Assembly: GCF_002482385.1 (NCBI RefSeq)
Contig: NZ_DLFW01000047.1
Span: forward strand, 82,405-146,404
Length of the DNA: 64,000 bases
Reading direction: 5' to 3'
From: Dysgonomonas sp. UBA7710
GTDB taxonomy: Bacteria; Bacteroidota; Bacteroidia; Bacteroidales; Dysgonomonadaceae
The translations under genes and the position numbers were made by a program. Shown here one piece after another: positions 1 to 8,559 of this stretch (positions are counted from its first letter, which is position 1; every line of letters starts with the position of its first letter). The notes under the pieces are model-generated. The model made no database searches. It had not been told where the DNA came from and saw only the letters and a list, made by a program, of their open reading frames with translations.

Positions 1-1
1 C

Positions 2-523
2 AAAATCATAAACGGGAACAAACTGGCATTAGCTTTCAACACTGGATCTGCAAAAGGTTATAACCTCAATGACGATTTTGCGATAAACAACCGTTATACA
101 TGGATTGACCCCGCAACAGGAATGAATCTTGGTAAAATAAGCAATTCTACGATATCTTATTACGGAAGTGCCGATGCTGTAGCTGCACGCCTGAATGAAA
201 TAAATGCAGGAGCCAGTATATACAACCCGGCTGCTGTTACCAATATGCAATTGATAGATTATGCCGTAGAGAATGCCTCCTTCCTGCGTATAAACAATGT
301 GACTATAGGCTATAACTTTCCTAAGACATGGGTAAGAAAAGCCTTTATACAAGATGTAAGAATCTACTTAACAGGCTACAATCTTCTGTGTATCACAGAT
401 TATTCAGGATCTGACCCTGAAGTGGACACCAGTAGCAAGAGAAATCCTATGACTCCGGGTGTTGACTATGCATCATATCCAAAAAGCCGTTCTTTTGTAG
501 CCGGTATAAATGTATCATTCTAA
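2..523 (+). CDS. SusC-like TonB-dependent outer-membrane transporter, C-terminal end (partial)
   Basis: This is the last 173 or so residues of a SusC/RagA-type TonB-dependent receptor; the rest lies left of the window. The frame is open from base 2 to the TAA at 521-523. The sequence ends in PKSRSFVAGINVSF, the terminal beta-strand typical of SusC barrels, and contains the family phrase FLRINNVTIGYNFP followed by VRIYLTGYNLLCITDYSG, which is close to the ends of the two complete SusC proteins in this window. The family imports oligosaccharides across the outer membrane together with a SusD lid lipoprotein, and a SusD gene follows after 22 nt. The gene content downstream (GH28, PL1, CE8, GH105) suggests that pectic oligogalacturonides are the cargo; that is inference. 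The family call is firm. Confidence 0.93.
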   Translation, partial: KIINGNKLALAFNTGSAKGYNLNDDFAINNRYTWIDPATGMNLGKISNSTISYYGSADAVAARLNEINAGASIYNPAAVTNMQLIDYAVENASFLRINNVTIGYNFPKTWVRKAFIQDVRIYLTGYNLLCITDYSGSDPEVDTSSKRNPMTPGVDYASYPKSRSFVAGINVSF

Positions 524-545
524 TTTCTAAAGAAGAAAAACGATT

Positions 546-2474
546 ATGAAAAATATAATTAAAACAATAGCATTGTCTGCCGGTATACTGGGCTTATCTG
601 CCTGCTCCGATTTTTTAGACCAGAGTTCACCGTCAGAACTAACAAAAGACCTTGTTTTTGAATCGACATATTACACCGGGTTAACAATAAATAAACTCTA
701 TGGAGAGATGACCCTGGACCAAACTTACTCACAATATATTCCTATCGTATGGGGAACAAACACCGATTGTGAACTGATAGACGGATTAGGCGGGGATGCA
801 ACCAATACTGCTAACGAACGTGGTAATATGAATTACAATGCCAGCCCGGGTTGGGGGAATATTGCCAAACTATGGGACGCTATGTATGGTATGATCGAAA
901 ATGCCAACCTTACTATAGAAGGCATCAATAGCAGCACCCTGGCCCAATCGGGAGGTAGTGATGGTAACACAATGCTTCGTTTCAAAGGTGAAGCATTAAC
1001 CATTCGTGCTATGCTGTATTTTGACCTGATTCGCTTCTTTGGAGACGTACCGTTGAAACTTGAATCTTCGAAATCCGATTTAAGTAATGCCTATCTCGAA
1101 AAAACAGACCGGGATGAGATCATGGACCGGTTGATTACAGATCTGGAGGAAGCCATCGGGCTTCTCCCCTGGGCCGGAGAGGTTTCTTCTTACACTACCG
1201 AACGTGTAACCAAAGGCTATGCACATACATTATTAGCTAATATCGCCCTGACACGTGGCGGATGGGCTATCCGTGAGAAATCTAAAAGTGGTTATATCAC
1301 CGCCACTGAAAATAGCGATGGAACCTACCCCACTCAGCGTTGCGACGATGCTACCCGTAAATCCATGTATGAGTTGGCTTTGACTCATTTATCTGCTGTT
1401 ATTACCAATAACACCCATAAATTGAACCCTTCGGTCGAAGACCAATGGTACTTACTCAACCAGAGCCGACTGGACCAGACTTATCGTGAGAATATATTCG
1501 AAATCCCAATGGGATTAGGAGTAAGCAGTGAACTTGGTTATACGATAGGGGTACGTATCAATGGAGCCAGTGCTCAATACGGAGAAAAAGGCAACTCATC
1601 CGGAAAGCAAAAAGTTACCGCTCCTTTCTTCTGGTCATTTGACAAAAACGACCTGCGCCGTGACATTACATGTGCCCATGTACAATTGAAAGAAACCAAT
1701 GGAGTATTGGAAGAATCCACGATAGGCAATGCGCCGTTTGGCATTTACGTCGGGAAGTGGGATATCCGCAAAATGAGCGAAGAATGGCGTAATGTGGCAA
1801 TCGCTACGGGCAATGCAAAATGGATGAGTGGTATCAATGTAGTAAGGATGCGCTATCCGCAAGTATTGCTAATGTATGCGGAAGTAATGAACGAATTGGC
1901 CGGCCCCGATGGAGGCTATACTAATTCGGCCGGGCTGACAGCCCGTCAGGCATTAGGCGAAGTACATTCCCGAGCGTTCAATGATACACATAAAAGTGTC
2001 GCGGAAGAATATGTTGCAAACATTCCTGCTGACAAAGATTCTTTCTTCCATGCAATAGTTGATGAAAATGCTTGGGAACTGGCTGGTGAAGGATTCCGCA
2101 AATTTGATTTGATCCGCTGGAATCTGTTAAGCAAAAAGATTGATGAATTCAAGGCTAACTATGAAGAACAACTGGCTAACAAATATCCTGAAAAAATCTA
2201 TTTCAATTACACTGATGTATCAAAAACAGTCATCGACATGTCCAGTGTAACATGGTATGAAACGCCGGCCAACACAGGTAACTATGATGCTAATGCATCA
2301 TTCTTCGGAGCCGAAAGGACTGCTGCTACCCAGACGCAGTTAAAAACCAATCTGCCGTCTATTTCATCCGGATTGAATTCAACGGTAAGAAACCGTTACT
2401 TATTGCCATTGGCTTCGACAACGATTTCGGCATCTAACGGAAAATTGCAAAATTCATATGGATACAGCAATTAA
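546..2474 (+). CDS. SusD/RagB-family surface glycan-binding lipoprotein
   Basis: A SusD-type lipoprotein that caps the SusC pore and captures oligosaccharides at the cell surface. The N-terminus has a lipoprotein signal peptide with lipobox LSAC, and the mature protein starts CSDFLDQSSPSE, typical of SusD. Family landmarks are RFKGEALTIRAMLYFDLIRFFGDVPL at about residues 140-165 (TPR region) and the C-terminal ELAGEGFRKFDLIRWNLL, a standard RagB/SusD segment. Length is 642 residues, at the long end for the family. It follows the SusC stop by 22 nt and its end overlaps the long open frame of the next gene, so it sits in an operon. The substrate is inferred to be homogalacturonan fragments from neighbouring pectinases. 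Confidence 0.95.
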   Translation: MKNIIKTIALSAGILGLSACSDFLDQSSPSELTKDLVFESTYYTGLTINKLYGEMTLDQTYSQYIPIVWGTNTDCELIDGLGGDATNTANERGNMNYNASPGWGNIAKLWDAMYGMIENANLTIEGINSSTLAQSGGSDGNTMLRFKGEALTIRAMLYFDLIRFFGDVPLKLESSKSDLSNAYLEKTDRDEIMDRLITDLEEAIGLLPWAGEVSSYTTERVTKGYAHTLLANIALTRGGWAIREKSKSGYITATENSDGTYPTQRCDDATRKSMYELALTHLSAVITNNTHKLNPSVEDQWYLLNQSRLDQTYRENIFEIPMGLGVSSELGYTIGVRINGASAQYGEKGNSSGKQKVTAPFFWSFDKNDLRRDITCAHVQLKETNGVLEESTIGNAPFGIYVGKWDIRKMSEEWRNVAIATGNAKWMSGINVVRMRYPQVLLMYAEVMNELAGPDGGYTNSAGLTARQALGEVHSRAFNDTHKSVAEEYVANIPADKDSFFHAIVDENAWELAGEGFRKFDLIRWNLLSKKIDEFKANYEEQLANKYPEKIYFNYTDVSKTVIDMSSVTWYETPANTGNYDANASFFGAERTAATQTQLKTNLPSISSGLNSTVRNRYLLPLASTTISASNGKLQNSYGYSN

Positions 2475-2493
2475 TAGTGTACAAAAAAATAAA

Positions 2494-4113
2494 ATGAGCA
2501 AGATGAAAAAAATAAAATATATAATCGGTCGGGGAGCATTCATGCTTCTGACCATATTTGCCACTGTGTCTTGTACAGATGGAAATGACTGGGATGTAGA
2601 CAACTCATACGATCGTTTGTTCAGTGTCACATCTTCATCATTGAGCATTTCTCCCGAAGCTACAACAGCAGAATTCAAGTGGACGAAAACTCCGGGCACC
2701 GAATATTATATAATAGAAGTCAGCAAGGATACTTTATACAACGAGGTACCCATGAATAACGCTAATAGCATTGTTTTCGGTGAAGATAAAACTATCACTC
2801 AATCTCCTTATGTATTGACAGACCTGGATAGTGACAGTAAGTACTTTATCCGTATTAAAGCCATGTCTTCGGTAAAAACCGGATCAAAATGGACTTATCC
2901 TGAGAAATTTTCGTTCAAGACTAAATCTGAACAGATAATGAACTCTGTATCAAACAGTGACAAGACATCGAGCAGTATAAGGCTATCATGGACTGCCGGA
3001 GCAACCGTTACTAAAATAGAATTGCTGAAAAACAACCTGGTAGTTCAGGAAAAAACTTTGACTGCTGATGAAATCGCCGCCGGAGAAACTACTTTGACCG
3101 GTCTTGAACCGAATACTTCTTATCAGGCCAATCTGTATAATAACATTATCAGAAGAGGCTATGCTCTCTTTATTACTTTCCCGGAAGCACCTAATGCCGA
3201 CATTATACTATACCTGGCCGCTGATGATGTCATCGACCAAACATATCTGGATGGTCTGGCAACACAGTATCCGGGTAAATCGATAACTCTGGCACTAGCT
3301 GCAGACGCAACCTATACGGTAGCTGAAAAAATAACGATACCAGATGGAATGTCAATCAACTTCTTCGGTATTCCGGGGAGTAATAAAACTGCACTAAGAA
3401 TTCAGGGAACTGTAGATTATGCCGGAAGTCATGATTTCATCACATTCCAGAATTTAAATCTTGATTGCCTGAATAAAGGCTATATAATGAATCAGAGTAG
3501 TGCCGGACAGGTAAATAAGATTGAGTTTGATGACTGTCTTATTCAGAATATAGCGACAAGTTTTTTCCGTATGCAGAGTACGCCGATAAAAGTTGTCAAC
3601 TCACTGGTTCTTAACAATTGTATCTTCCGTAATATAGGTAGCGGTTACTTCTTTATTCATATCGATGCTAATTCAGGAAGTGGCGTATTAAAGAATCTTA
3701 CTATAAGCAATTCTACCTTCAATAAAGTATGTGCATCAGGGAAAGGATTTATTTACAGCAATAAGACCAATATGGAGAGTCTGACTATAAGCAATTGTAC
3801 CTTGTATAAAGTAGCAGGAGCCAGCCAGCGTTTTATTGATTTTAACACTGGTTATGGAGCTACGACCTTCAGTATTAGCAATACGATATTAGGTATGACT
3901 GGTGATGCGACAACCTTAGGTATCCGTTCCGTACCTGCTCCATCTATAAACTCTACATATGCGACAAGTAATTGGGCTCAAACTAGTGACGCCGTTACTT
4001 ACTCTACATATAACGGTACTGCAGCCGACTTATTTACAGATCCTGAGAATGGCGATTTCTCAATTAAAGACGGCTCGTTCAACAATAATATCGGAGATCC
4101 CAGATGGCGTTAA
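2494..4113 (+). CDS. Surface lipoprotein with FN3-like, DUF4957 and DUF5123 domains (probable pectin-binding protein)
   Basis: A predicted outer-surface lipoprotein in the position where SusCD operons usually carry a surface glycan-binding protein. A lipoprotein signal peptide ends in TVSC. Two FN3-like segments follow (about residues 35-125 and 130-215), with phrases such as FKWTKTPGTEYYIIEVSKD and IRLSWTAGATVTKIELL. The remaining half is a repetitive beta-helix rich in short asparagine/isoleucine turns (ISNSTFNKV, ISNCTLYKV, DDCLIQNI), matching DUF4957 then DUF5123. I chose ATG 2494 because the frame opens upstream only by reading into the SusD gene; ATG 2503 is an equally good start. The role in pectin binding is inferred from context; a lyase or esterase activity cannot be excluded because beta-helices are common in pectinases. 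Confidence 0.82.
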   Translation: MSKMKKIKYIIGRGAFMLLTIFATVSCTDGNDWDVDNSYDRLFSVTSSSLSISPEATTAEFKWTKTPGTEYYIIEVSKDTLYNEVPMNNANSIVFGEDKTITQSPYVLTDLDSDSKYFIRIKAMSSVKTGSKWTYPEKFSFKTKSEQIMNSVSNSDKTSSSIRLSWTAGATVTKIELLKNNLVVQEKTLTADEIAAGETTLTGLEPNTSYQANLYNNIIRRGYALFITFPEAPNADIILYLAADDVIDQTYLDGLATQYPGKSITLALAADATYTVAEKITIPDGMSINFFGIPGSNKTALRIQGTVDYAGSHDFITFQNLNLDCLNKGYIMNQSSAGQVNKIEFDDCLIQNIATSFFRMQSTPIKVVNSLVLNNCIFRNIGSGYFFIHIDANSGSGVLKNLTISNSTFNKVCASGKGFIYSNKTNMESLTISNCTLYKVAGASQRFIDFNTGYGATTFSISNTILGMTGDATTLGIRSVPAPSINSTYATSNWAQTSDAVTYSTYNGTAADLFTDPENGDFSIKDGSFNNNIGDPRWR

Positions 4114-4132
4114 TAAATAATTAATATACAAC

Positions 4133-4161
4133 ATAGAGGAGGATATAATATCCTCCTCTAT
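4133..4161 (+). promoter_or_regulatory. Strong intra-operon hairpin between surface-protein and enzyme genes
   Basis: A perfect 14-bp inverted repeat with almost no loop: ATAGAGGAGGATAT at 4133-4146 and its complement at 4148-4161. It lies 20 nt after the stop of the DUF4957/5123 gene and 19 nt before the GH28 start. The bases after it are A-rich rather than T-rich on the + strand, so it is not a classical intrinsic terminator. It could be a partial terminator, an RNA-processing site or a 3'-end stabiliser that sets SusCD expression above enzyme expression. Confidence 0.6.
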
Positions 4162-4179
4162 CTAAAAAAAAGTAATGAT

Positions 4180-5817
4180 ATGAATTTTTTGACAAAAATG
4201 TCTTTTGTCCTTCTATGTATTTTGCTTTCTGTAAGCACAGTAAAGGCTGAAAACAGATATAACTATCTCTATAAAGACCTGCCATTCAAAATGCCGGTCA
4301 TCCAACGTCCAGTATTTCCAGACAATAAAGTATCAATTACCGACTTTGGCGGAGTCGCTGATGGAATAACCCTGAATACCGAAGCTTTTGCAAAAGCAAT
4401 AGATGCTCTGTCTAAGAAAGGAGGCGGAACTCTTTTCGTCCCTTCCGGAGTATGGTACACAGGCCCCATTGTTTTCAAATCAAATATAAATTTGCATTTA
4501 GAAAAAGGAGCGCTTATATTGTTTTCTGCCGATTTCAATCTGTATCCGCTTGTCAACACAGTTTTCGAAGGTCTGGATACACGCCGCTGCCAATCGCCAA
4601 TATCAGGACGTAACCTTGAAAATATAGCCATAACAGGTAAAGGTTCCATCAACGGATCAGGCGAAGCCTGGCGTCCCCTGAAGAAAAGTAAAGTGACAGA
4701 AATCCATTGGAAAAAAGTAATCACCTCCGGAGGTGTGGTGAAAGATGATAACTACTGGTTCCCATCAAAAGGTTCTCTGAAAGGACTTGAGATAAGCGAC
4801 ATGAATGTCCCCCGCCAAGACCTGACCGAAGCGGAATGGATGGAAATAAAAGACTTTCTCCGCCCGGTAATGGTGAGCTTCATCGAATGTAAAAATGTAT
4901 TACTGGAAGGTGTTTTGTTCGAAAATTCGCCAAGCTGGAATATACATCCACTGATGTGCGAGAACGTTATTTTAGACAATGTAATGGTACGAAATCCGGG
5001 ATATGCTCAGAATGGAGACGGTCTGGATCTGGAATCATGTAAGAATTCGATTATAGTAAATAGTATTTTCGACGTTGGTGACGATGCTATCTGTATCAAA
5101 TCGGGAAAAGATGAAGACGGTCGCCGACGTAACCGACCGACCGAAAATGTGTTGATAGATAATTGCAAAGTTTTCCAGGGACACGGAGGCTTTGTTGTAG
5201 GCAGTGAAATGTCGGGTAGTGTCAGGAATATATCGGTGTCCAACTGCCAGTTCCTCGGAACAGACGTAGGTCTGAGATTTAAAAGCTGCCGTGGCCGTGG
5301 CGGTGTGGTGGAAAATATTTATATTAGAGACATAAATATGTTTGACATTGCAACCGAATCATTCCTTTTCGACCTTTATTATGGCGGCAAATCGGCGGTA
5401 GAATCGCTTGAAGATGGTGATACCATACCTGTAACATCTACCATCCTGGCGGTGGACGAAACAACTCCCGCGTTCAAAAATATTTATGTAAAGAATCTTG
5501 TTTCGCGAAATGCACGCCGGGCTATGTTTTTTAACGGTCTGCCGGAAATGAAGATTGAAAATATAAATGTGGAAGATGTTACTATCACGGCAAAGATCGG
5601 AGCCGAACTTGTGGAATCGAAAGATATTCATTTCAAAAATGTAAAAATCGTGCCGGCACAGGGGGCGGCTCTTATTCTCCGGAATGTAGAGAATGTGACC
5701 ATTTCGGATTTTAAATTCCCTGCATCTCTAAAAGAAGTGGTAAATATAAGCGGCGATAATAAAGATATACATTTGCCAAAAACGATAGATAAGACTCTTA
5801 TTAAAGAAACAAAATAA
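4180..5817 (+). CDS. GH28 polygalacturonase, secreted
   Basis: Hydrolyses alpha-1,4-galacturonosyl bonds in homogalacturonan or its oligomers. A signal peptide runs to about VKAEN (residues 23-25), with no lipobox, suggesting the periplasm. The right-handed beta-helix starts at SITDFGGVADGITLNTEAF. The full GH28 catalytic set is visible: NGDGLD with D280, GDDA with D301/D302, GHGG with H335, and RFK with R366 and K368. The phrase GHGGFVVGSEMSG is typical of exo-acting bacterial polygalacturonases, so release of monomer or dimer from non-reducing ends is likely but inferred. At 545 residues it is full length. It is followed by a GH105 gene after 18 nt. It is the only one of the three GH28 proteins in the window that keeps the catalytic-site histidine. 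Confidence 0.94.
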   Translation: MNFLTKMSFVLLCILLSVSTVKAENRYNYLYKDLPFKMPVIQRPVFPDNKVSITDFGGVADGITLNTEAFAKAIDALSKKGGGTLFVPSGVWYTGPIVFKSNINLHLEKGALILFSADFNLYPLVNTVFEGLDTRRCQSPISGRNLENIAITGKGSINGSGEAWRPLKKSKVTEIHWKKVITSGGVVKDDNYWFPSKGSLKGLEISDMNVPRQDLTEAEWMEIKDFLRPVMVSFIECKNVLLEGVLFENSPSWNIHPLMCENVILDNVMVRNPGYAQNGDGLDLESCKNSIIVNSIFDVGDDAICIKSGKDEDGRRRNRPTENVLIDNCKVFQGHGGFVVGSEMSGSVRNISVSNCQFLGTDVGLRFKSCRGRGGVVENIYIRDINMFDIATESFLFDLYYGGKSAVESLEDGDTIPVTSTILAVDETTPAFKNIYVKNLVSRNARRAMFFNGLPEMKIENINVEDVTITAKIGAELVESKDIHFKNVKIVPAQGAALILRNVENVTISDFKFPASLKEVVNISGDNKDIHLPKTIDKTLIKETK

Positions 5818-5835
5818 AAGAAAGGTGAAACAGGC

Positions 5836-7002
5836 ATGAATATTAAACTACTTATTTGCTTATTGTCTATAGCTTCCATCGCATCAATGGAAGCCCAGAC
5901 AAAATATTATGTCCGCCTGACCGATTCGGAAATCAAGCGAAACCCCGAATCGTGGATGCTTGATTTTTCCAAAGCTCCCAAATGGAACTATTGCCACGGA
6001 CTTGAGTTGCAAGCCATATTCCAAACATGGCAAAAGACGTTCGACCAAACATATTACGACTATGTATATAGTTTTGCCGACCTCATGGTTGAGCCTGACG
6101 GGCAGATCAAGACCTACAAACCTTTGGAGTATAATATAGACCGGGTAAATTCAGGTAAGTTTCTCTTCCCTGTGTATGCGCTTACCAAACAGGAACGCTT
6201 CAGAAAAGCTCTGGATCTGATGCGCGACCAGATGCGGACACATCCGCGGACAGCCGATGGCAGTTTCTGGCACAAGAAAATATATCCGCATCAGGTATGG
6301 CTCGACGGATTATATATGGCAGGGCCATTTCTGGCAGAATATGCCAGTACTTTCAATGAGCCGGAATTATTTGATGACGTTGTTGTTCAAATATTGGATG
6401 TACATAAATACATGTATGATGCTAAAACAGGCCTTTATTATCATGGCTGGGACGAAAGCCGGCAACAACGGTGGGCAGATAAGAAAACAGGCCTATCTCC
6501 TAATTTCTGGTCGAGAAGTATTGGCTGGTATATGATGGCGATGGTAGATGTACTTGACTATCTCCCCGAAAATCATGAAAAGCGGGGCGATGTAATCAAG
6601 TTATTGCAAGACCTGTCGTCCTCTATCGAAAAATACAGGGATGAAGAAAGCGGTATGTGGTATCAGGTAACCGACCAGACAGGGCGCGAAGGTAACTATA
6701 TAGAATCGAGTGCGTCGGCTATGTTCATCTATACATGGGTGAAAGGCGCTCAGAAAGGATATCTGGATAAAAGTTATCTCGAAAAAGGGAAAATAGCCTA
6801 TAACCAGTTTGTAAAAAGATTTATAAAAGACAATGGAGACGGTACCATTTCACTCACAGATGGTTGTAGCGTTGCCGGACTAGGCGGCGAAAAGAATTAT
6901 CGCGACGGAAGCTACGAATACTATATCAATGAACCTGTAAGAGATAACGACCCTAAAGCTGTAGGACCATTCATTATGCTTAGTGTATTATTGGATAAAT
7001 AA
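5836..7002 (+). CDS. GH105 unsaturated galacturonyl/rhamnogalacturonyl hydrolase
   Basis: Removes the 4,5-unsaturated uronate left at the non-reducing end of oligosaccharides by pectate or rhamnogalacturonan lyases. A short signal peptide (ending near SMEAQT, residue 21) points to the periplasm. The (alpha/alpha)6-barrel landmarks are PHQVWLDGLYMAGPF, with D157 at the position of the catalytic Asp in YteR, then NFWSRSIGWYMMAMVDVLDYLPE and YIESSASAMFIY. The length of 388 residues is normal. It acts logically after the PL1 lyase encoded next. The choice between an unsaturated galacturonyl-galacturonate and an unsaturated galacturonyl-rhamnose substrate cannot be made from sequence; the surrounding homogalacturonan genes favour the former. 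Confidence 0.93.
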   Translation: MNIKLLICLLSIASIASMEAQTKYYVRLTDSEIKRNPESWMLDFSKAPKWNYCHGLELQAIFQTWQKTFDQTYYDYVYSFADLMVEPDGQIKTYKPLEYNIDRVNSGKFLFPVYALTKQERFRKALDLMRDQMRTHPRTADGSFWHKKIYPHQVWLDGLYMAGPFLAEYASTFNEPELFDDVVVQILDVHKYMYDAKTGLYYHGWDESRQQRWADKKTGLSPNFWSRSIGWYMMAMVDVLDYLPENHEKRGDVIKLLQDLSSSIEKYRDEESGMWYQVTDQTGREGNYIESSASAMFIYTWVKGAQKGYLDKSYLEKGKIAYNQFVKRFIKDNGDGTISLTDGCSVAGLGGEKNYRDGSYEYYINEPVRDNDPKAVGPFIMLSVLLDK

Positions 7003-7006
7003 TTTT

Positions 7007-7100
7007 AATCTCAAGATTTCAGGTTTCAAAATTTCAAGATTAAATATAAATATAGGAGTAAGAAACAATCTTGAAACCTGAAATTTTGAAATTTTGAAAT
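7007..7100. repeat. Pair of inverted arrays of 7-8 nt TTTCARR units
   Basis: The gap between GH105 and PL1 holds two arrays made of the same short units in opposite orientation. The left array (7007-7041) reads as TCTCAAGA, TTTCAGG, TTTCAAAA, TTTCAAGA; the right array (7067-7100) reads as TCTTGAAA, CCTGAAA, TTTTGAAA, TTTTGAAA. The inner copies TTTCAAGATT (7032-7041) and AATCTTGAAA (7067-7076) pair perfectly around a 25-nt loop, so the transcript can fold. The PL1 start lies just past the right array. Confidence 0.7.
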
Positions 7101-7105
7101 CAAAT

Positions 7106-8491
7106 ATGAAAAAACTTATACTACTTCTCTTCTTTTCACTTTGTCTGGCCTTTGCTTATAGCCAGACTCCCGCATTCCCCGGTGCAGAAGGGGGCGGAAT
7201 GTACACCTCCGGAGGCAGGGGAGGCAAAGTATATTACGTAAACTCTCTCGAAGATACAATAACGGGTAATAAGAAAACTCAGGAAGGAACACTTCGCTGG
7301 TGCCTGAAAAGACCGGGGGCAAAAACAATCCTTTTTAAAGTTGCCGGTATTATCCGCTTAAAATCGAAACTGCAAATATCCGACAGTACCACTATTGCGG
7401 GACAGAGTGCACCCGGTGATGGTATCTGTATCGCGGATTACCCGGTAAGGGTAGAAGGTAATAATGTTATAATACGTTATATGCGTTTCCGGCTCGGAGA
7501 CTTACAAAAAGTACAGGATGATGCGTTATATGGTTTCCGCAACAAGGATATTATCATAGATCACTGTTCTATGAGCTGGAGTACGGATGAATGTTCCTCG
7601 TTTTATGACAACGAGAATTTCACCATGCAATGGTGTATCATCTCCGAAAGTTTACGGGGGTCGGTTCATCAGAAAGGGAGTCATGGCTATGGAGCAATAT
7701 GGGGTGGAAAAAAAGCATCGTATCATCACAATCTGCTGGCACATCACGACAGCCGCAATCCGCGTATGTGCGGAAGCCGTTACAGTAACCAGCCTGAGCT
7801 GGAACTGGTAGATTTCAGAAACAATGTAATATATAACTGGGGAAGTAACAGCGGATATGCAGGGGAAGGCGGCAGGTATAATTTTGTCAACAACTACTAC
7901 AAACCTTCTCCCACTTCCTCAAACCCCGACAGGATATTTTCACCGAATGCCGATGACGGAACAAACAAACAGGTCAAAGGGATATGGGGTAAGTTCTTCC
8001 TTGAGGGAAATTATTTCCCTGAAAATGAAAAAGTAAACAAAAACAACCTGATAGGTTTACAACCTAATCCATCATCTAAGGATATTAAGGATATCGTAGT
8101 GGACAGACCTTTCGATGTACCTTATACAACAACAGATAATGCAAAGGATGCTTATAAAAAAGTATTGGCAAATGCCGGAGCCAGTCACATACGGGATAAA
8201 ACAGATACAAGAGTAGTGAACGAGACTGCCAGAGGATTAACTCCAGTCAGAGCCTCGGGTAGACTTGGAACCAAACCGGGCCTGATTGATTCACAAAATG
8301 ATGTGGGCGGATGGGAAACATATATCTATGACCCTGCAACCGTGCCCGTCGATTCAAATATAGATGGCATTCCGGACGGATGGCTGGAAAAACATTATCC
8401 GGGCAAATTGGCAAATGATACAGACGAAGAAGGCTATACCTATCTGGAAGTTTACCTGAATAGCCTTTTAAAAGTGAAAAGTGAAAAGTGA
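7106..8491 (+). CDS. PL1-family pectate lyase, secreted
   Basis: Cleaves homogalacturonan by beta-elimination, giving 4,5-unsaturated oligogalacturonides. The signal peptide is MKKLILLLFFSLCLAFAYSQ; I chose ATG 7106 rather than the upstream TTG 7094, which lies inside a repeat. The mature protein starts AFPGAEGGGMYTSGGRGGKVYYV, a hallmark of Bacteroidota PL1 enzymes. Parallel beta-helix landmarks are VIIRYMRFRLGD (about residue 130), the acidic calcium-site region DHCSMSWSTDECSSFYD, and HHDSRNPRMCG with R217 and R220 in the region carrying the catalytic Arg of PL1. The C-terminal DSNIDGIPDGWLEKHYPG resembles a short calcium-binding tail. The last residues and the stop codon fall inside a heptamer repeat array (8470-8532). 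There is no lipobox, so a secreted or periplasmic location is likely. Confidence 0.92.
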   Translation: MKKLILLLFFSLCLAFAYSQTPAFPGAEGGGMYTSGGRGGKVYYVNSLEDTITGNKKTQEGTLRWCLKRPGAKTILFKVAGIIRLKSKLQISDSTTIAGQSAPGDGICIADYPVRVEGNNVIIRYMRFRLGDLQKVQDDALYGFRNKDIIIDHCSMSWSTDECSSFYDNENFTMQWCIISESLRGSVHQKGSHGYGAIWGGKKASYHHNLLAHHDSRNPRMCGSRYSNQPELELVDFRNNVIYNWGSNSGYAGEGGRYNFVNNYYKPSPTSSNPDRIFSPNADDGTNKQVKGIWGKFFLEGNYFPENEKVNKNNLIGLQPNPSSKDIKDIVVDRPFDVPYTTTDNAKDAYKKVLANAGASHIRDKTDTRVVNETARGLTPVRASGRLGTKPGLIDSQNDVGGWETYIYDPATVPVDSNIDGIPDGWLEKHYPGKLANDTDEEGYTYLEVYLNSLLKVKSEK

Positions 8492-8532
8492 AAAGTGTAA
8501 AATAAAAAGTGTAAAATAAAAAGTGTAAAATA
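8470..8532 (+). repeat. Nine tandem heptamers overlapping the PL1 stop codon
   Basis: Nine consecutive 7-nt units in exact register: AAAAGTG four times (8470-8497), then TAAAATA and AAAAGTG alternating twice, and a final TAAAATA (8526-8532). The last residues of the PL1 protein (KVKSEK) and its TGA are encoded by the first four units. The array runs to 28 nt before the CE8 start. Confidence 0.85.
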
Positions 8533-8559
8533 ATTGTCACCTTGTAACTATTATACCCC

